Position numbers and translations under genes: made by a program. Shown here piece by piece: positions 51,349-61,404 of a stretch of 64,000 nucleotides of DNA. This DNA comes from Caldilineae bacterium (GTDB lineage Bacteria > Chloroflexota > Anaerolineae > JAAEKA01). Positions within the stretch are counted from its first letter, which is position 1. Each line of letters begins with the position of its first letter. The notes beneath the pieces were generated by a model. That model made no database searches. It had not been told where the DNA came from and saw only the letters and a program-made list of their open reading frames with translations. Location of the stretch: positions 62,001 to 126,000 of the forward strand of contig JACKBK010000001.1 in the NCBI GenBank assembly GCA_020634555.1. The letters are read 5' to 3'.

Positions 51349-52731
51349 TCAATACACGAAGATGAAGATCAGGTCGTTGACGTTGGTCTGTGTCGGCCCG
51401 GTGAGCAGCAGATCGTTGGTCGCCAGCAGAAACGGATAGGCATCGTTGGCAGCCAGATGATCCGCAGCGCTCAACCCGGCTGTCACGCCGCGCGCGACCG
51501 TCCCGGCGTCGACCAGGCCGCCGGCAGCGTTGGTGGGGCCATCGCTGCCGTCGGTGGCCAGCGACACAACGACGATCCGGTCGCCGTGTGGGATGTCCTG
51601 TAGCTGCAATGCTGCCGCCAGCGCCAGTTCCTGATTGCGGCCGCCCATGCCGCGGCCCTTCAGCGTTACCGTCGTCTCGCCGCCCAGAATCAAGCAGGCG
51701 GGCGGAGTGGCTGGCCGGCTGTGAGTCGCAACTTCCCGCCCCAACGCAACAGCCAGCCGGGCAACCTCGCGCGCCTCGCCCTCAGCGAAAGTAGTCAGCA
51801 CCTGCGCGTCGAAGCCGCCGCGGCGGGCGGCTTCGGCAGCGGCCTCGGCTGCCAGAGCATTGTCGGCCACCACCATCACCTGCCCCGTGGCGAAAATCGG
51901 GTCGTCAGCCTTAGGAGTATCGGGGAGTTCGCCTGCCAGCCCTGCCTGGAGCCGTTCGATGACAGGCCGCGGCAGGGTAGTTTGCAGGCTGTGGCGCTCG
52001 ACCACCCGCCAGGCATCGGCCCAGGTGGAGCTGTCAGGCACGGCCGGCCCGGAGGCGATGACATCCAGCGGGCTGCCCACGACATCGGACAGCACCAGGG
52101 TGACGAGAGTGGCCGGCGCGGCCAGCCGCGCCAATTGGCCGCCCTTCAGTTGCTCCAGATGCTTGCGCAGCGTGTTGATCTGGTCGATGGTCGCGCCGCA
52201 GCGCAGGAGAGCCTCGGTGGTCACCTGCAGGTCGGCCAGGCTGAGGCCGGCCGCGGGATAGGTCAGCAGGGCGGAACCGCCGCCCGAAACCAGGCAAAAG
52301 ACCAGATCGTCGTGCGCGGCCTGCGCGGCTTGTGCGGCGATCTTCTGTGAGGCCGCGGCGCCTGCCTCGGTGGGCACGGGATGGCCAGCCTCCACCACAG
52401 CGATGCTGGGCGGCAGATCCTGGGCGCCGGCCGTGTGTCCGATCTTGGTCAGGACGATTCCTTGCGGGACTCGGTCACACAGCAGGCCGCACAGCGCGCT
52501 TGTCATGGGCAACGCCGCCTTGCCGATGCCGAAGACGTGGATACGTCGAAACGCGTTCAGATCGTAGACCCGATCGCCCACGCTCAGTTGGCCATCTTTG
52601 CAGACCACCACCTGCTGAACGGCAACTTGCGGATCGACAGCATCCAGCGCGGCATCGAGGATCGGCAGAATACGCCGGCGCTGCTGCGGATTAGGTGTCA
52701 AAATAACGGGGTCAAAATGGGTTGAAGTCAT
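51349..52731 (-). CDS. Glycerate 2-kinase (DUF4147/MOFRL family)
   Basis: 460 residues. IHVFGIGKAALPMTSAL, GHPVPTEAGAAASQKI, CLVSGGGSALLTYPAAGLSL and the C-terminal TVTLKGRGMGGRNQELALAAAL (the MOFRL signature) define the GckA class of glycerate kinases, which make 2-phosphoglycerate from glycerate and ATP. LATDGSDGPTNAAGGLVD is also conserved. ATG 52731 was chosen. It lies 1 base from the universal stress protein stop and may be cotranscribed with it. Confidence 0.93.
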   Translation of the reverse strand: MTSTHFDPVILTPNPQQRRRILPILDAALDAVDPQVAVQQVVVCKDGQLSVGDRVYDLNAFRRIHVFGIGKAALPMTSALCGLLCDRVPQGIVLTKIGHTAGAQDLPPSIAVVEAGHPVPTEAGAAASQKIAAQAAQAAHDDLVFCLVSGGGSALLTYPAAGLSLADLQVTTEALLRCGATIDQINTLRKHLEQLKGGQLARLAAPATLVTLVLSDVVGSPLDVIASGPAVPDSSTWADAWRVVERHSLQTTLPRPVIERLQAGLAGELPDTPKADDPIFATGQVMVVADNALAAEAAAEAARRGGFDAQVLTTFAEGEAREVARLAVALGREVATHSRPATPPACLILGGETTVTLKGRGMGGRNQELALAAALQLQDIPHGDRIVVVSLATDGSDGPTNAAGGLVDAGTVARGVTAGLSAADHLAANDAYPFLLATNDLLLTGPTQTNVNDLIFIFVY

Positions 52732-52732
52732 T

Positions 52733-53554
52733 TTAGCGTACCACCAGTACTGGCCGGTCAACCAGCGTGATCACCTTGTGAGTGATGTCCTCCAGCAGCC
52801 AGCGCTGCCAGCCCTGATCCCGGTGCGCGCCCACCACTACCAGATCGTAGTCGCCCTCTTGTGCCTCTTCGAGGATCTCATCGATCACCGTACCGTGGCG
52901 CACCTTGACCATGGGCCGTATCTGTGTTGCCGACAGCAAGCTCAGATCGCGTTCCAGAAACTCCCCTTCCGGCGCATGTACCTCGATCAACTGATCGGCG
53001 TCGGCCCTGAGTTGGTCATCGTTGACTCCGGAAGCGGCTGTGATCTGCGACATAACGTGGAGCACGGTCACGCTTTCCTCGCCACTGATGCGCTCCCCAA
53101 CCCTGAGGGTAAAGCGGGTCAACACATCTGGCTGCAAGGCGCCGCTATCGCACAACAGGATGCGGTGGATCGGCCTGATCTTGCCCTTGGCGATGATGAC
53201 AGAACAGGGCGCATTTTCTACCACATACACTGAGGTAGATCCGAGCATACGAGTGACGAGGCTATGGCTCTCGCGCTCGCCGACGATGACCAGTTCATAG
53301 TTTCCCTCTGTCGCCTCGGCGACAATCTCCTCAGCCGGACTGCCGACGCGCACCTTAAGCTTGAAAGACAGTTGGAAATCGGCGAAGCTGCTCACTGCTT
53401 CTTCCAAAATCACCTGGCCGCGAGCCTGATCTTCCGGTCGTTTGACAACGGTTAGAAACGTCGGCGCATCCATCGAAGGTTGCAATATCTGCAAGCCAAA
53501 TCGAAGTGCTGCATTGGAATGAGTAGAGCCGCCGGTGGTCATCAAGATTTTCAT
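52733..53554 (-). CDS. Tandem universal stress protein
   Basis: 273 residues with two UspA domains. MKILMTTGGSTHSNAALRFG begins the first, which ends LGSTSVYVVENAPCSVIIAKG; the second ends VVVGAHRDQGWQRWLLEDITHKVITLVDRPVLVV. The nucleotide motif of the second domain lacks the usual G-S/T ending, so ATP binding is more likely in the first. ATG 53554 is 14 bases before the stop of the upstream transporter-like gene. Confidence 0.88.
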   Translation of the reverse strand: MKILMTTGGSTHSNAALRFGLQILQPSMDAPTFLTVVKRPEDQARGQVILEEAVSSFADFQLSFKLKVRVGSPAEEIVAEATEGNYELVIVGERESHSLVTRMLGSTSVYVVENAPCSVIIAKGKIRPIHRILLCDSGALQPDVLTRFTLRVGERISGEESVTVLHVMSQITAASGVNDDQLRADADQLIEVHAPEGEFLERDLSLLSATQIRPMVKVRHGTVIDEILEEAQEGDYDLVVVGAHRDQGWQRWLLEDITHKVITLVDRPVLVVR

Positions 53555-53567
53555 AGTCCAGTACCTG

Positions 53568-54716
53568 CTATACCAACAACAAGATGATAGGAATGGCAAA
53601 TATCGCGATCATGAAAAAGGCCAGGTTACGGCTGTTTTGCGTGATCCATGAGACCGAAACGAGCATTGCGTGTTCGTATCTCCGGTAGAAGGTCAACAAG
53701 ATTATCCCGGACACCAATGCAATGGTGAACATCTCCACCAGCACTACTGTGAACGCGGCGTGATTGCTGAGCAAGACAGCGGCAAGCAAGGTGTCGATAA
53801 AGGTCGTTATGTTGGCGCCCATGATGTATGGGATCACGTTCTCGCGGCGCACAAAGCCGCGGTTGCTCAGCGGAACAAGAATGCTGAGCGACACGCTGAC
53901 CGACATGGAGATCATGGTGACACCGGCGCCGAGCAAGAACATCACCCATGGCCGGTACACCATGCGCGACACACGTCCAACCTGGCTTTCCTTGATGCTC
54001 ATCTGCGGCAGACAGCGGTCGAACAGGCTGAAACTGCCCATGATGACCACCATGCCTACGATGAACAGACTCCACTCGGGCAGAAACGACCGGAAGAACG
54101 CGGTGACGGGACCAAACAACACATCAACTACAGAGGTGAGGGCAGCACCCGACCCAAACTGTATCCCATCCAATACCCCGGATTGGAGCAGTGGCACCCC
54201 CAGAACCAGCCCGGCCAAATGGGTGGTCCCGGCAACCAACAGAGCAAGAAGCCCCATGCTAAGACCAGAGGACCGGTCGCGGCCGCGTATCACGTAGATG
54301 AAGCCGATGAACAGGACGATGAAGCTCGCGCCGAGGCGGCTGCCCGTGATCATCGTGAAGGTTTCCATCTGCGTGATCACCCCGGCGTCGAAAAAGGCCA
54401 GTGCGGCGGCAGCTACCGGCGAGCCGCTCAATATCAAATATGCGAACAGCCAGCCAAAGCCCAGTGCGTTGGCCGGCGTGTTGACGTCGAAGACGTCGCG
54501 TACCAGCGGCGCCAACGCGCGCGCGCCCTCCTTCATCAGATTGATGGCCAGGATAAACAGGAAGAGGCTGACGATGAACAACCCGACCTTGTCCCAGCGA
54601 ACGCGGCGCAGCACATGCGACAGACCTGTGTTGTCGGCAAGCACCTCGGGTTCTGGTGCGCCAGCTTCCAGGCTTTCCGGCGGATCAACAGGCAGGGAAG
54701 AGGGGTCTTCGGTCAC
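53568..54716 (-). CDS. Na/Pi-cotransporter II-like membrane protein
   Basis: About 382 residues with eight to ten membrane segments and the two inverted repeats of the Na/Pi-cotransporter family: AFFDAGVITQMETFTMITGSRLGA and IPYIMGANITTFIDTLLA. The QSSS motifs of true phosphate transporters are not conserved (VITQMETF, GANITTF), so the substrate is open. The start is uncertain: GTG 54716 is offered because a frame that continues to 54815 would run through a terminator hairpin of the upstream gene. It lies next to the universal stress protein gene. Confidence 0.75.
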   Translation of the reverse strand: MTEDPSSLPVDPPESLEAGAPEPEVLADNTGLSHVLRRVRWDKVGLFIVSLFLFILAINLMKEGARALAPLVRDVFDVNTPANALGFGWLFAYLILSGSPVAAAALAFFDAGVITQMETFTMITGSRLGASFIVLFIGFIYVIRGRDRSSGLSMGLLALLVAGTTHLAGLVLGVPLLQSGVLDGIQFGSGAALTSVVDVLFGPVTAFFRSFLPEWSLFIVGMVVIMGSFSLFDRCLPQMSIKESQVGRVSRMVYRPWVMFLLGAGVTMISMSVSVSLSILVPLSNRGFVRRENVIPYIMGANITTFIDTLLAAVLLSNHAAFTVVLVEMFTIALVSGIILLTFYRRYEHAMLVSVSWITQNSRNLAFFMIAIFAIPIILLLV

Positions 54717-54790
54717 GTTAGAATCAGCGTCTGAAACCAGAGAGATTGCGGTTACGAGCAATCGATGAAGAAGAGAAGGCAACCCAGCGT

Positions 54791-54820
54791 ACAAATTCCG
54801 TTGCCCTACGAGCAACGGAA
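54791..54820 (-). terminator. Probable terminator after the ClC gene
   Basis: Perfect 9-bp stem TTCCGTTGC (54796-54804 with 54812-54820) with a 7-base loop; read on the minus strand it is followed by TTTGTAC. Weak T-run, hence moderate confidence. Confidence 0.55.
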
Positions 54821-54893
54821 CGATTCTACACGCGCGGACTGGTTTCGTGCAAGCAGCATGAACCGCGCATGTGGAAGACGGCGCGGCGCGGCA

Positions 54894-56663
54894 TCATCCG
54901 TTCCGATCCGCACTATCCTCCACATTTGCGGTTTTGCCTGTACGCGCGCGGGCTGCGACCAAGTCCGCCATCAGGCGATCCAGCTTGGAGTCCTCGCCCA
55001 GAACGATCAACGTATCACCCAGTTCGACCGGCCTGCCCGGCGGCGGATTGAAGCGCGCCTGGTAGCGTACCTGGCCGTTCTCCGTGAACGTTTCGATGAT
55101 ACCGATGACGTTCAGGTCGAAGCGATTGCGCACCCGCAGATCCACCAATGTCTTGCCGGCCCACTCTCGCGGTACCGGAATGCGGCGCACGCTATAGCCA
55201 GGCAGCACCTGGCGAGCGTCGTAAGTCTCCCGCTGTGTCCGGTAGATGTTGTTGTCATGCACCAGCAGGATACTGACCAGCAACACCACAAGTCCGGGTA
55301 TCATAAACTGCGAGCCAAACGCCTCGACAGTGAACAACACCGCCGCCAGCGGCACGTTGACCAGCGCGCCCAGGCTGGCCGTCATGGCCGGCACCACCAG
55401 GATCGACGCCGGAATACCGGTGATGGGAGCCAGCACAGCCGCCACCATCGTGCCAAAGTAGATGGAAGGAATCAGCAAGCCCGCGGAGCCGCCAGAGGTG
55501 ATCGTCGCCAGTGTCGCAACCAGCTTGGCAACCAGCGCAACGATGGCCACCCCCGCGGTCAACTGTCCCAGCGTGGCGGCTTCAATAGCGCTGTCTCCCG
55601 TTCCCAGCACCAGTGCGAGATCCCTGCCCGTCAGTTGCACAGCGATGAGTGCCGCGACCCCGGTCAGCAGCGCGCCCGTGAGATGGCGCACCCAGACATT
55701 GCCAATCCAGGTGTGAAACCAGTGCTCACTGAGGGCGCGCAGGCGGGTAAACAAGATACTGATCACCGAGATGATCACCGCCATGCCTATCAACACCCCG
55801 TAGTAACGCACCGTAAACACCGGCCGGGTCGTGATGGTAATCCGGAAGAGCAGCGGGTGACCGGTGACAAGATTCGTCATGAAATAGGCCACCAACGCGG
55901 CGATCAGCGCAAAGAGCAGCTTCTCGATGATCGGCCGGCGGCGATACATGACCTCGATGGCGAAAAATGCTGCTGCAAAAGGCGTTCCCAGCAGTGTGGC
56001 TACCGCAGCAGCCACGCCGGCCAGTTGGGCTGTCTGCAAGTCATCGGGGTCGTCGATCCGCCACCATTTGCGCAGGCGATCAAGATAGCCCGCTTCAGCC
56101 GGCAGATGGAACTGGGGACGCGGCTTGAATACACCTGCCGCCAGGCTCTCACCCACCAGCGTCACGCTGGCCTCCAGACCGCCGCTGCCGCCGCTGCCCA
56201 GCGTAAACAGAGTTGCCAGAAACTTGCGCGCTGCCAGACTGAAGGTCGGCAGATCCCAGCGGGCGTCCACACCCACCTTGCCCAGCAACACCTGCTCCAT
56301 AACCGGCTCAGACGCGAAATAGAGGGCGATGGCTCGCTCCAGGCCGTCGCCCTCTACATCGTTGAGCGGATGAACGATCCCCTCGCGGTCGCGGTAGTGA
56401 ATGGTGCGATAATGAAAGAGCACCACCACGGTGGTGCCCAGCGCGCCCAGCGTCAATGGCACCAGAACCAGCGCCAGAACCGGCAAGCGCTCGACGCCCG
56501 CAATAATTGTGTCAAAGAGCCAGTGAACCGAGGTCTTCAGAGTGAAGGTAACCGCCCACACCACCAGACCGATCACCGCGACCTGCACTACCAGCCGCCG
56601 CTCGTGGGCGTTGAAGTTGCGCGTGAACGCGCTGATCGGTCTGCTGAGGCGGGACGCAGTCAC
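54894..56663 (-). CDS. Chloride channel (ClC) family protein with TrkA-C domain
   Basis: 589 residues. The ClC membrane part has about eleven segments, with GSGGSGGLEASVTLVGESL replacing the usual GKEGP region, TPFAAAFFAIEVMYRR, and SGGSAGLLIPSIYFG near the C-terminus (the GxFxP position). The gating glutamate is probably that of GGLEAS. A soluble TrkA-C domain follows (about 495-570, RVRNRFDLNVIGIIE, ELGDTLIVLGEDSKL), which usually binds a small ligand. GTG 56663 has GGAGG eight bases upstream. It lies 26 bases after the oligoendopeptidase stop. Confidence 0.92.
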   Translation of the reverse strand: MTASRLSRPISAFTRNFNAHERRLVVQVAVIGLVVWAVTFTLKTSVHWLFDTIIAGVERLPVLALVLVPLTLGALGTTVVVLFHYRTIHYRDREGIVHPLNDVEGDGLERAIALYFASEPVMEQVLLGKVGVDARWDLPTFSLAARKFLATLFTLGSGGSGGLEASVTLVGESLAAGVFKPRPQFHLPAEAGYLDRLRKWWRIDDPDDLQTAQLAGVAAAVATLLGTPFAAAFFAIEVMYRRRPIIEKLLFALIAALVAYFMTNLVTGHPLLFRITITTRPVFTVRYYGVLIGMAVIISVISILFTRLRALSEHWFHTWIGNVWVRHLTGALLTGVAALIAVQLTGRDLALVLGTGDSAIEAATLGQLTAGVAIVALVAKLVATLATITSGGSAGLLIPSIYFGTMVAAVLAPITGIPASILVVPAMTASLGALVNVPLAAVLFTVEAFGSQFMIPGLVVLLVSILLVHDNNIYRTQRETYDARQVLPGYSVRRIPVPREWAGKTLVDLRVRNRFDLNVIGIIETFTENGQVRYQARFNPPPGRPVELGDTLIVLGEDSKLDRLMADLVAARARTGKTANVEDSADRNG

Positions 56664-56689
56664 CCATTGCCTCCGACGCGGAACAGCGT

Positions 56690-58525
56690 CTACGCCGCGA
56701 GCAGCGCTTCCAGACGGTCCAACAGGCCGGACAACACCTGATAGGTTTCTTCGACCGGCTGAGGAGAGGACAGATCAACGCCGGCCAGCTTGAGCGAGTC
56801 AAGCGCGTACATCGAGCTGCCGGCGCGCAGGAACTTGCGGTAATCCTCGGCCGCGCCGGGCGTCCCTGACAGAATCCGTCGCGCCAGCGCGTTGGCGCCT
56901 GAAATGCCTGTGGCGTACTGGAAAACGTAGTAGTCGGTGTAGAGGTGCGGGAAGGTGGCCCACTGGATGCCGACACGTTGGCGGTCGAGATATATCTCGT
57001 CGCCGTAGCCCTCGGCGAAGAGATCGGCAAACGTATCGATCAACTCGTCTGCCGTGACCCCTTCACCCCGTTCGATGCGTTGGTGCATCTCCAGTTCGAA
57101 GCGCGCCAGCGTCGGCATGACCAGGAAGTAGCGATAGAAGTTGCTCATGGCCTCTTCGATGATCGCAATCTGAAGATCGCGCGGCAGGTCGATGTTCAAC
57201 AGATAGCCTCGCATCATGGCCTGATGGAAGTTGGACGCTACCTCGGCCGCGAAGATGGTGTAATCGCTGTAAAGAGGTGGCTGGTTCTGCCAGACATGGT
57301 ACGAGTGCATGGAATGGCCAAGCTCGTGGGCAAGAGTCCCCAGGTCGCCCGAGTCGTCGGTGTAGCTCATCATGATGAACGGGAACGTGCCAGGCGAACC
57401 GGACGAGAACGCGCCGTTGCCCTTGCCCTTGTTGGGGTAGACGTCGATCCAACGGTCCTGCAGACAGCCCTGGCGCATCACCTGCACGTAGTCCTCGCCC
57501 AGCGGAGCCAATGCGTCACAGATCCAGTCCACTGCTTGCTCGAAGGGAATACGCGGTGGATCCTGCACCAGTGGCGCCCAGATGTCGTAGGGATGCAACA
57601 CCTCGACGCCCAGCGCCTTGCGCCGCAATCGCCAGTAGCGATGCCACGTTGGGAGGTTCTTGCGAAAAGTGTCGATCAGATTGGTGAAGACCGCTGTCGG
57701 GATGTTGTCCTCGAACAGCGCTGCTTCCAGGGTCGACTCGTAGCGTCGAGCGCGCATGTTGAACACCGACTTGCGGACGGAGGTGGCAAGATTGCTGGTC
57801 AGCGTGTTCTTGTAAGCCAAATAATTGTCGGCATAGCTCTCCCAGGCTGTCCGGCGCGCCTCACGGTCGGCGCCGTGCATAATACCCACAATGGTGCTCT
57901 GTGAGACGGGCAGCTCGTTGCCGTCACTGGTCAGCGCGGGCTGGAACTGGAGATCGCTGTCGGTCAGCGCGGAAAAAGTGTTGTAGAGACCACTGAACGG
58001 ATCCGCTGCCAGACCCAGCAGTTCCTCCACCTCCGCCGAGCGTACATGTTGCTGCTGACGGAACAGGTTGTCTACGTAGTGGTCCAGCACGGCCAGGCGC
58101 GGCTCCGCCGCGATCCAGCCGTCCAGAGTCTCGCGGCCAATAGCCAATAGCTCCGGGTTGAGGAATGAGACAGCCGCCATGACGCGGCCGGCCAGTCCCT
58201 GTACCTTGCCCATACGCGCGCCGGCCGCCTGGTCGGTAGTGTCCACCGCGTAGTCCATGCCGGCGTAGACGTACAAAACGCCCAGGCGCTGCCGCGCGCT
58301 CTGGATTGCGTCTACGGCATCGGCCAGCGTTGCCGGGCCGTCGGCCAGCCGGCCGGAAAACGCGCTGACGCCTGCCAGCGCGTCGCCGAGACTCGCCAGT
58401 TCTGCCTCCCAGTCCGCATCAGTCGCGAAGACGCTTTCACGGTTCCACTTGTACTGAGCTGCGATCTGGTCACGGGTTCTAAGTTGATTGCTTGCCACAG
58501 GGGGATATCCTTCCAGGTTAGTCAT
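56690..58525 (-). CDS. pepF: Oligoendopeptidase F (M3B)
   Basis: 611 residues, the normal length. The zinc motif HELGH is at 400-404 (LAHELGHSMHS), and the third ligand lies in FAAEVASNFHQ. It cleaves short peptides in the cytoplasm. The first 4 bases overlap the end of the ATP-grasp gene (ATGA), so the two are translationally coupled. Confidence 0.96.
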   Translation of the reverse strand: MTNLEGYPPVASNQLRTRDQIAAQYKWNRESVFATDADWEAELASLGDALAGVSAFSGRLADGPATLADAVDAIQSARQRLGVLYVYAGMDYAVDTTDQAAGARMGKVQGLAGRVMAAVSFLNPELLAIGRETLDGWIAAEPRLAVLDHYVDNLFRQQQHVRSAEVEELLGLAADPFSGLYNTFSALTDSDLQFQPALTSDGNELPVSQSTIVGIMHGADREARRTAWESYADNYLAYKNTLTSNLATSVRKSVFNMRARRYESTLEAALFEDNIPTAVFTNLIDTFRKNLPTWHRYWRLRRKALGVEVLHPYDIWAPLVQDPPRIPFEQAVDWICDALAPLGEDYVQVMRQGCLQDRWIDVYPNKGKGNGAFSSGSPGTFPFIMMSYTDDSGDLGTLAHELGHSMHSYHVWQNQPPLYSDYTIFAAEVASNFHQAMMRGYLLNIDLPRDLQIAIIEEAMSNFYRYFLVMPTLARFELEMHQRIERGEGVTADELIDTFADLFAEGYGDEIYLDRQRVGIQWATFPHLYTDYYVFQYATGISGANALARRILSGTPGAAEDYRKFLRAGSSMYALDSLKLAGVDLSSPQPVEETYQVLSGLLDRLEALLAA

Positions 58526-59418
58526 TCAAGTGCGCCGGCCACCAGGCCAGCCAATCGGTCGGCGATCTCCTGCACGATGGCGTCCGGGACACCGTCCACA
58601 GCCTGCGCTTGCAGCCGCAAGTCGATCTGGTCGTTGACGTAGTCCACCGCCAGGAATTTGTCGTCCAGTGTCAGTGCGATCTCAGTGGAGAAAAGGTGCA
58701 GGTTACAGACATCGCTGATGCGGACAGCCATGTCATAAAGCGCGCCCAAGCCATAGCGCACCACATCTTCCTTGGTAACAGGGTGGTAGACGTGGGTTTC
58801 CGGCGGCCACCAACTGACAAAAACCTCCCCAACGCAGTAGATGACGCGGAACCAGGCCGGCCGGCCTTCCAGCAGTTTCGGCTCGACATGCGCCTGCACC
58901 AGATATTTGTCTTCAGGGAAAAGCTGGCGTGCTTGCTGCACCTGATCGCGATTGGTCGCCTCCAGCACCACCCCCTGACCGCCGCCGCCCAGCGCCGGCT
59001 TGATCGCAAAGCTGTCGCCCAAGGGTGCCAGATCGAGATCAGGAAGCTGTGGCTGCTCGGAAAAGGGCGCCAGGATAATGGTGTAGGGCGTGTGCAGGCC
59101 GGCGCTGATCAACTCAAGATGCATGGTGGCCTTGTCAGCGCTATACGATTCCTGCTCGTGGGGATTGACTCGAAACGCCCCGTTGTCACGTGCCCAGCGC
59201 ACCAGGCTCAGGAACCTCGAGTCGGTGTCGGCTGCCCGGTTCATGAAAGATCGAAAGACAAGCTGGCCAGCAGCTAGTGCTTCCGAAACAGTTTCGAGAT
59301 TGTCAGGTGTGATCTCAAGAACAGACAGGCTGCGGGCCTCGCAAGCCTGTCTGAAAAAGCCGATGAAGCCGGCATCGTGATGCCAGTTCCATGCTACGGC
59401 TACGTCGAATTCTGTCAT
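58522..59418 (-). CDS. ATP-grasp domain protein
   Basis: About 298 residues. FAIKPALGGGGQGVVLEATN is the ATP-grasp glycine-rich loop with its lysine; YLVQAHVEPKLLEGRPAWFRVIYCVG and TLDDKFLAVDYVNDQIDLR supply the nucleotide and metal residues (Asp and Asn near the end). Ligases of this fold join an acid to an amine or thiol; the substrates are unknown. GGTGAAT before ATG 59418 fixes the start. It precedes pepF with a 4-base overlap: possibly a peptide-ligase and peptidase pair. Confidence 0.83.
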   Translation of the reverse strand: MTEFDVAVAWNWHHDAGFIGFFRQACEARSLSVLEITPDNLETVSEALAAGQLVFRSFMNRAADTDSRFLSLVRWARDNGAFRVNPHEQESYSADKATMHLELISAGLHTPYTIILAPFSEQPQLPDLDLAPLGDSFAIKPALGGGGQGVVLEATNRDQVQQARQLFPEDKYLVQAHVEPKLLEGRPAWFRVIYCVGEVFVSWWPPETHVYHPVTKEDVVRYGLGALYDMAVRISDVCNLHLFSTEIALTLDDKFLAVDYVNDQIDLRLQAQAVDGVPDAIVQEIADRLAGLVAGALE

Positions 59419-59489
59419 ATTCACCAACCCGGCAGCGCGTCAAAAGGCGGCATCTTCTGCCTGCGCGCGGCTTGCTGTTGTTTGTCTTC

Positions 59490-59536
59490 TGAATCAAAGT
59501 CCGCCTGGAACGTCAGTTGCTGTTCCAGACGGACTT
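59490..59536 (-). terminator. Terminator after the 65-residue gene
   Basis: A 15-bp stem with one mismatch (59497-59511 with 59522-59536, arms AAGTCCGCCTGGAAC) is followed on the minus strand by TTTGATTC. It stands 13 bases after the stop of the small gene. Confidence 0.7.
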
Positions 59537-59548
59537 ACGGACTACAAC

Positions 59549-59746
59549 TTAGGCTTGCTTCTTCAGCACCGGGAGTCCGTTCTTGCTCTCCGAAACCTGG
59601 TAGCCCTCGGGCACCTCATCCAGCGCGCCTTCCTTGGCTTCCTTGCCGAAGTAATAGATCTGCTGTTCCCGGCCACCCTTGAGGATTGTCTTCTTACCAT
59701 GCAAGACATAGGTAGATCCCTTGGAGTTTGTGTAGGTGTAAGGCAT
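59549..59746 (-). CDS. Small conserved hypothetical protein
   Basis: 65 residues. MPYTYTNSKGSTYVLHGK, REQQIYYFGKEAKEGALDEVPEGYQVSESKNGLPVLKK is a pattern I have seen as a small conserved protein of unknown function in many bacteria and archaea. It is basic, with no cysteines or membrane segment. Good RBS AAGGAG before ATG 59746 and its own terminator make it a real single gene. Confidence 0.85.
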   Translation of the reverse strand: MPYTYTNSKGSTYVLHGKKTILKGGREQQIYYFGKEAKEGALDEVPEGYQVSESKNGLPVLKKQA

Positions 59747-59941
59747 TGTCAGTCTCCTTGCTGTTGGTTTCTGGTGACCCCCGCACTTGCATCGATGCAA
59801 CAGGGGTTGCCGGTTATCTAGTTCGACAACGAACTGTCCGCGCAATTATGCCACAAGATCGCCGGACAGGAAAACTGATGAACGGTAGGCATAGATGACA
59901 GTCACTTTCCGCAACTGGCAGTCATCTACGCAATGGTGGTT

Positions 59942-61321
59942 TCAGGACGCGCCGCCCAAAACAACGTCCAGCGCTTGGTTCAGTGTGCGCACACCGATCA
60001 CCTGTATGCCGTCCGGAGCGGCAATCGCCTTGCTTCTGCCCTTTGGCGCCAGGCAGCGCGTAAAACCCAACTTGGCTGCCTCGTTGAGCCGCCGCTGTAG
60101 TTGGCTGACGCTGCGCAGCTCGCCGCTCAGGCCAACCTCGCCCACCACAGCCAGGTCGGCCGGCACAGGAATGTTCTTCAGGCTGCTGGCAATGGCCGCG
60201 GCGACAGCCAGATCAGCCGCCGGCTCGCTGATGCGCAGCCCACCGACCACGTTGACAAACAGGTCCTGGTCGCTGAGGCGATACCCCATGCGCTTGCTCA
60301 AGACCGCGGTCAGCAACAGCAGCCGATTGAAGTCAACGCCGTTAGCGGTGCGCCGCGGCTGGGGGAAGCTGGTGGTGGAGGCCAGCGCCTGCACCTCGAC
60401 CAGCAGCGGGCGGGTGCCTTCCATGGTCACAGCAATGGAAGACCCGGCCGCGTTGGGTAGCCGCTCGGCCAGGAACGCCTCCGACGGGTTCGCAACCTCA
60501 CGTAACCCTGCCTCCACCATCTCGAAGACGCCCACCTCGTCGGTGGAACCAAAGCGATTCTTGACGCTGCGCAACAGGCGGTAGGTTTGGAAGCGCTCGC
60601 CCTCCAGATAGAGCACCGTGTCTACCATGTGCTCCAGGACGCGCGGCCCGGCGATGGATCCCTCCTTGGTGACGTGGCCCACCAGGAACATAGGCATCCC
60701 CTGTCCCTTGGCCAGCCGCAACAACTGCGCAGCGCACTCGCGCACCTGGCTGACGCTGCCGGCCGCTGACTGCGAGGCGTCGGAGAAGATCGCCTGGATC
60801 GAGTCGACCACCATCAGCGCCGGCGAAAGCTGTCCGGCGTGATGCAGGATGTTCTCCAGGTGTATCTCGGCGTGAACGTAGAGATTCGCCTCCTCGATAC
60901 CCAGCCGGCCGGCCCGAATCTTCAGTTGGCGTGCGCTCTCCTCGGCACTGACATACATCGTATTGCCCTGAGTGCGCGCCATATCAGCCGCCAGTTGCAA
61001 CAGCAACGTGCTCTTGCCGATGCCCGGATCGCCGCTTACCAGGACAACGGAACCGGGCACGATGCCGCCGCCCAGCACGCGGCTCAACTCGCTGCCTTTG
61101 ACAGGTATTCTGTCCAGCCCGTCGGACGAGATGTCAGGCAGGGGCTGCGGCGCGCCTCCGGCCTCCAGTGGCATGACGGAGCGCGCTCCGCTGGACGGCG
61201 GCTTGACGATCTGGCGTTCTACCAGTGTGTTCCAATCGCCGCAGTCGGGACATTTCCCCATCCACTTGGGCTGGGCACTCCCGCAAGTTTCACAAACGTA
61301 GCGAACTCTGATCTTTGCCAT
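59942..61321 (-). CDS. radA: DNA repair protein RadA
   Basis: 459 residues, the usual length. A C4 zinc motif at the N-terminus (Cys10, Cys13, Cys24, Cys27), the RecA-like Walker A GDPGIGKSTLLLQ, the RadA-specific KNRFGSTDEVGVFEM and a Lon-like C-terminal domain (NVVGGLRISEPAADLAV) are all present. RadA helps process branched recombination intermediates. ATG 61321 was chosen; the longer frame to 61411 is non-coding. Confidence 0.96.
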   Translation of the reverse strand: MAKIRVRYVCETCGSAQPKWMGKCPDCGDWNTLVERQIVKPPSSGARSVMPLEAGGAPQPLPDISSDGLDRIPVKGSELSRVLGGGIVPGSVVLVSGDPGIGKSTLLLQLAADMARTQGNTMYVSAEESARQLKIRAGRLGIEEANLYVHAEIHLENILHHAGQLSPALMVVDSIQAIFSDASQSAAGSVSQVRECAAQLLRLAKGQGMPMFLVGHVTKEGSIAGPRVLEHMVDTVLYLEGERFQTYRLLRSVKNRFGSTDEVGVFEMVEAGLREVANPSEAFLAERLPNAAGSSIAVTMEGTRPLLVEVQALASTTSFPQPRRTANGVDFNRLLLLTAVLSKRMGYRLSDQDLFVNVVGGLRISEPAADLAVAAAIASSLKNIPVPADLAVVGEVGLSGELRSVSQLQRRLNEAAKLGFTRCLAPKGRSKAIAAPDGIQVIGVRTLNQALDVVLGGAS

Positions 61322-61404
61322 GATATTGCCGGTTTCAATCGCCAGGAACGGTCGAGGTCTCGTTGCAGCACTAGAACAATTGTACTTATCACCAGGGGAT
61401 GCGT

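Noticed and set aside
54765..56741. A 658-codon open frame on the plus strand opposite the ClC gene
   Set aside because: Translation is Gln/His/Arg-rich low-quality sequence; the minus strand encodes a full ClC protein with TrkA-C domain.
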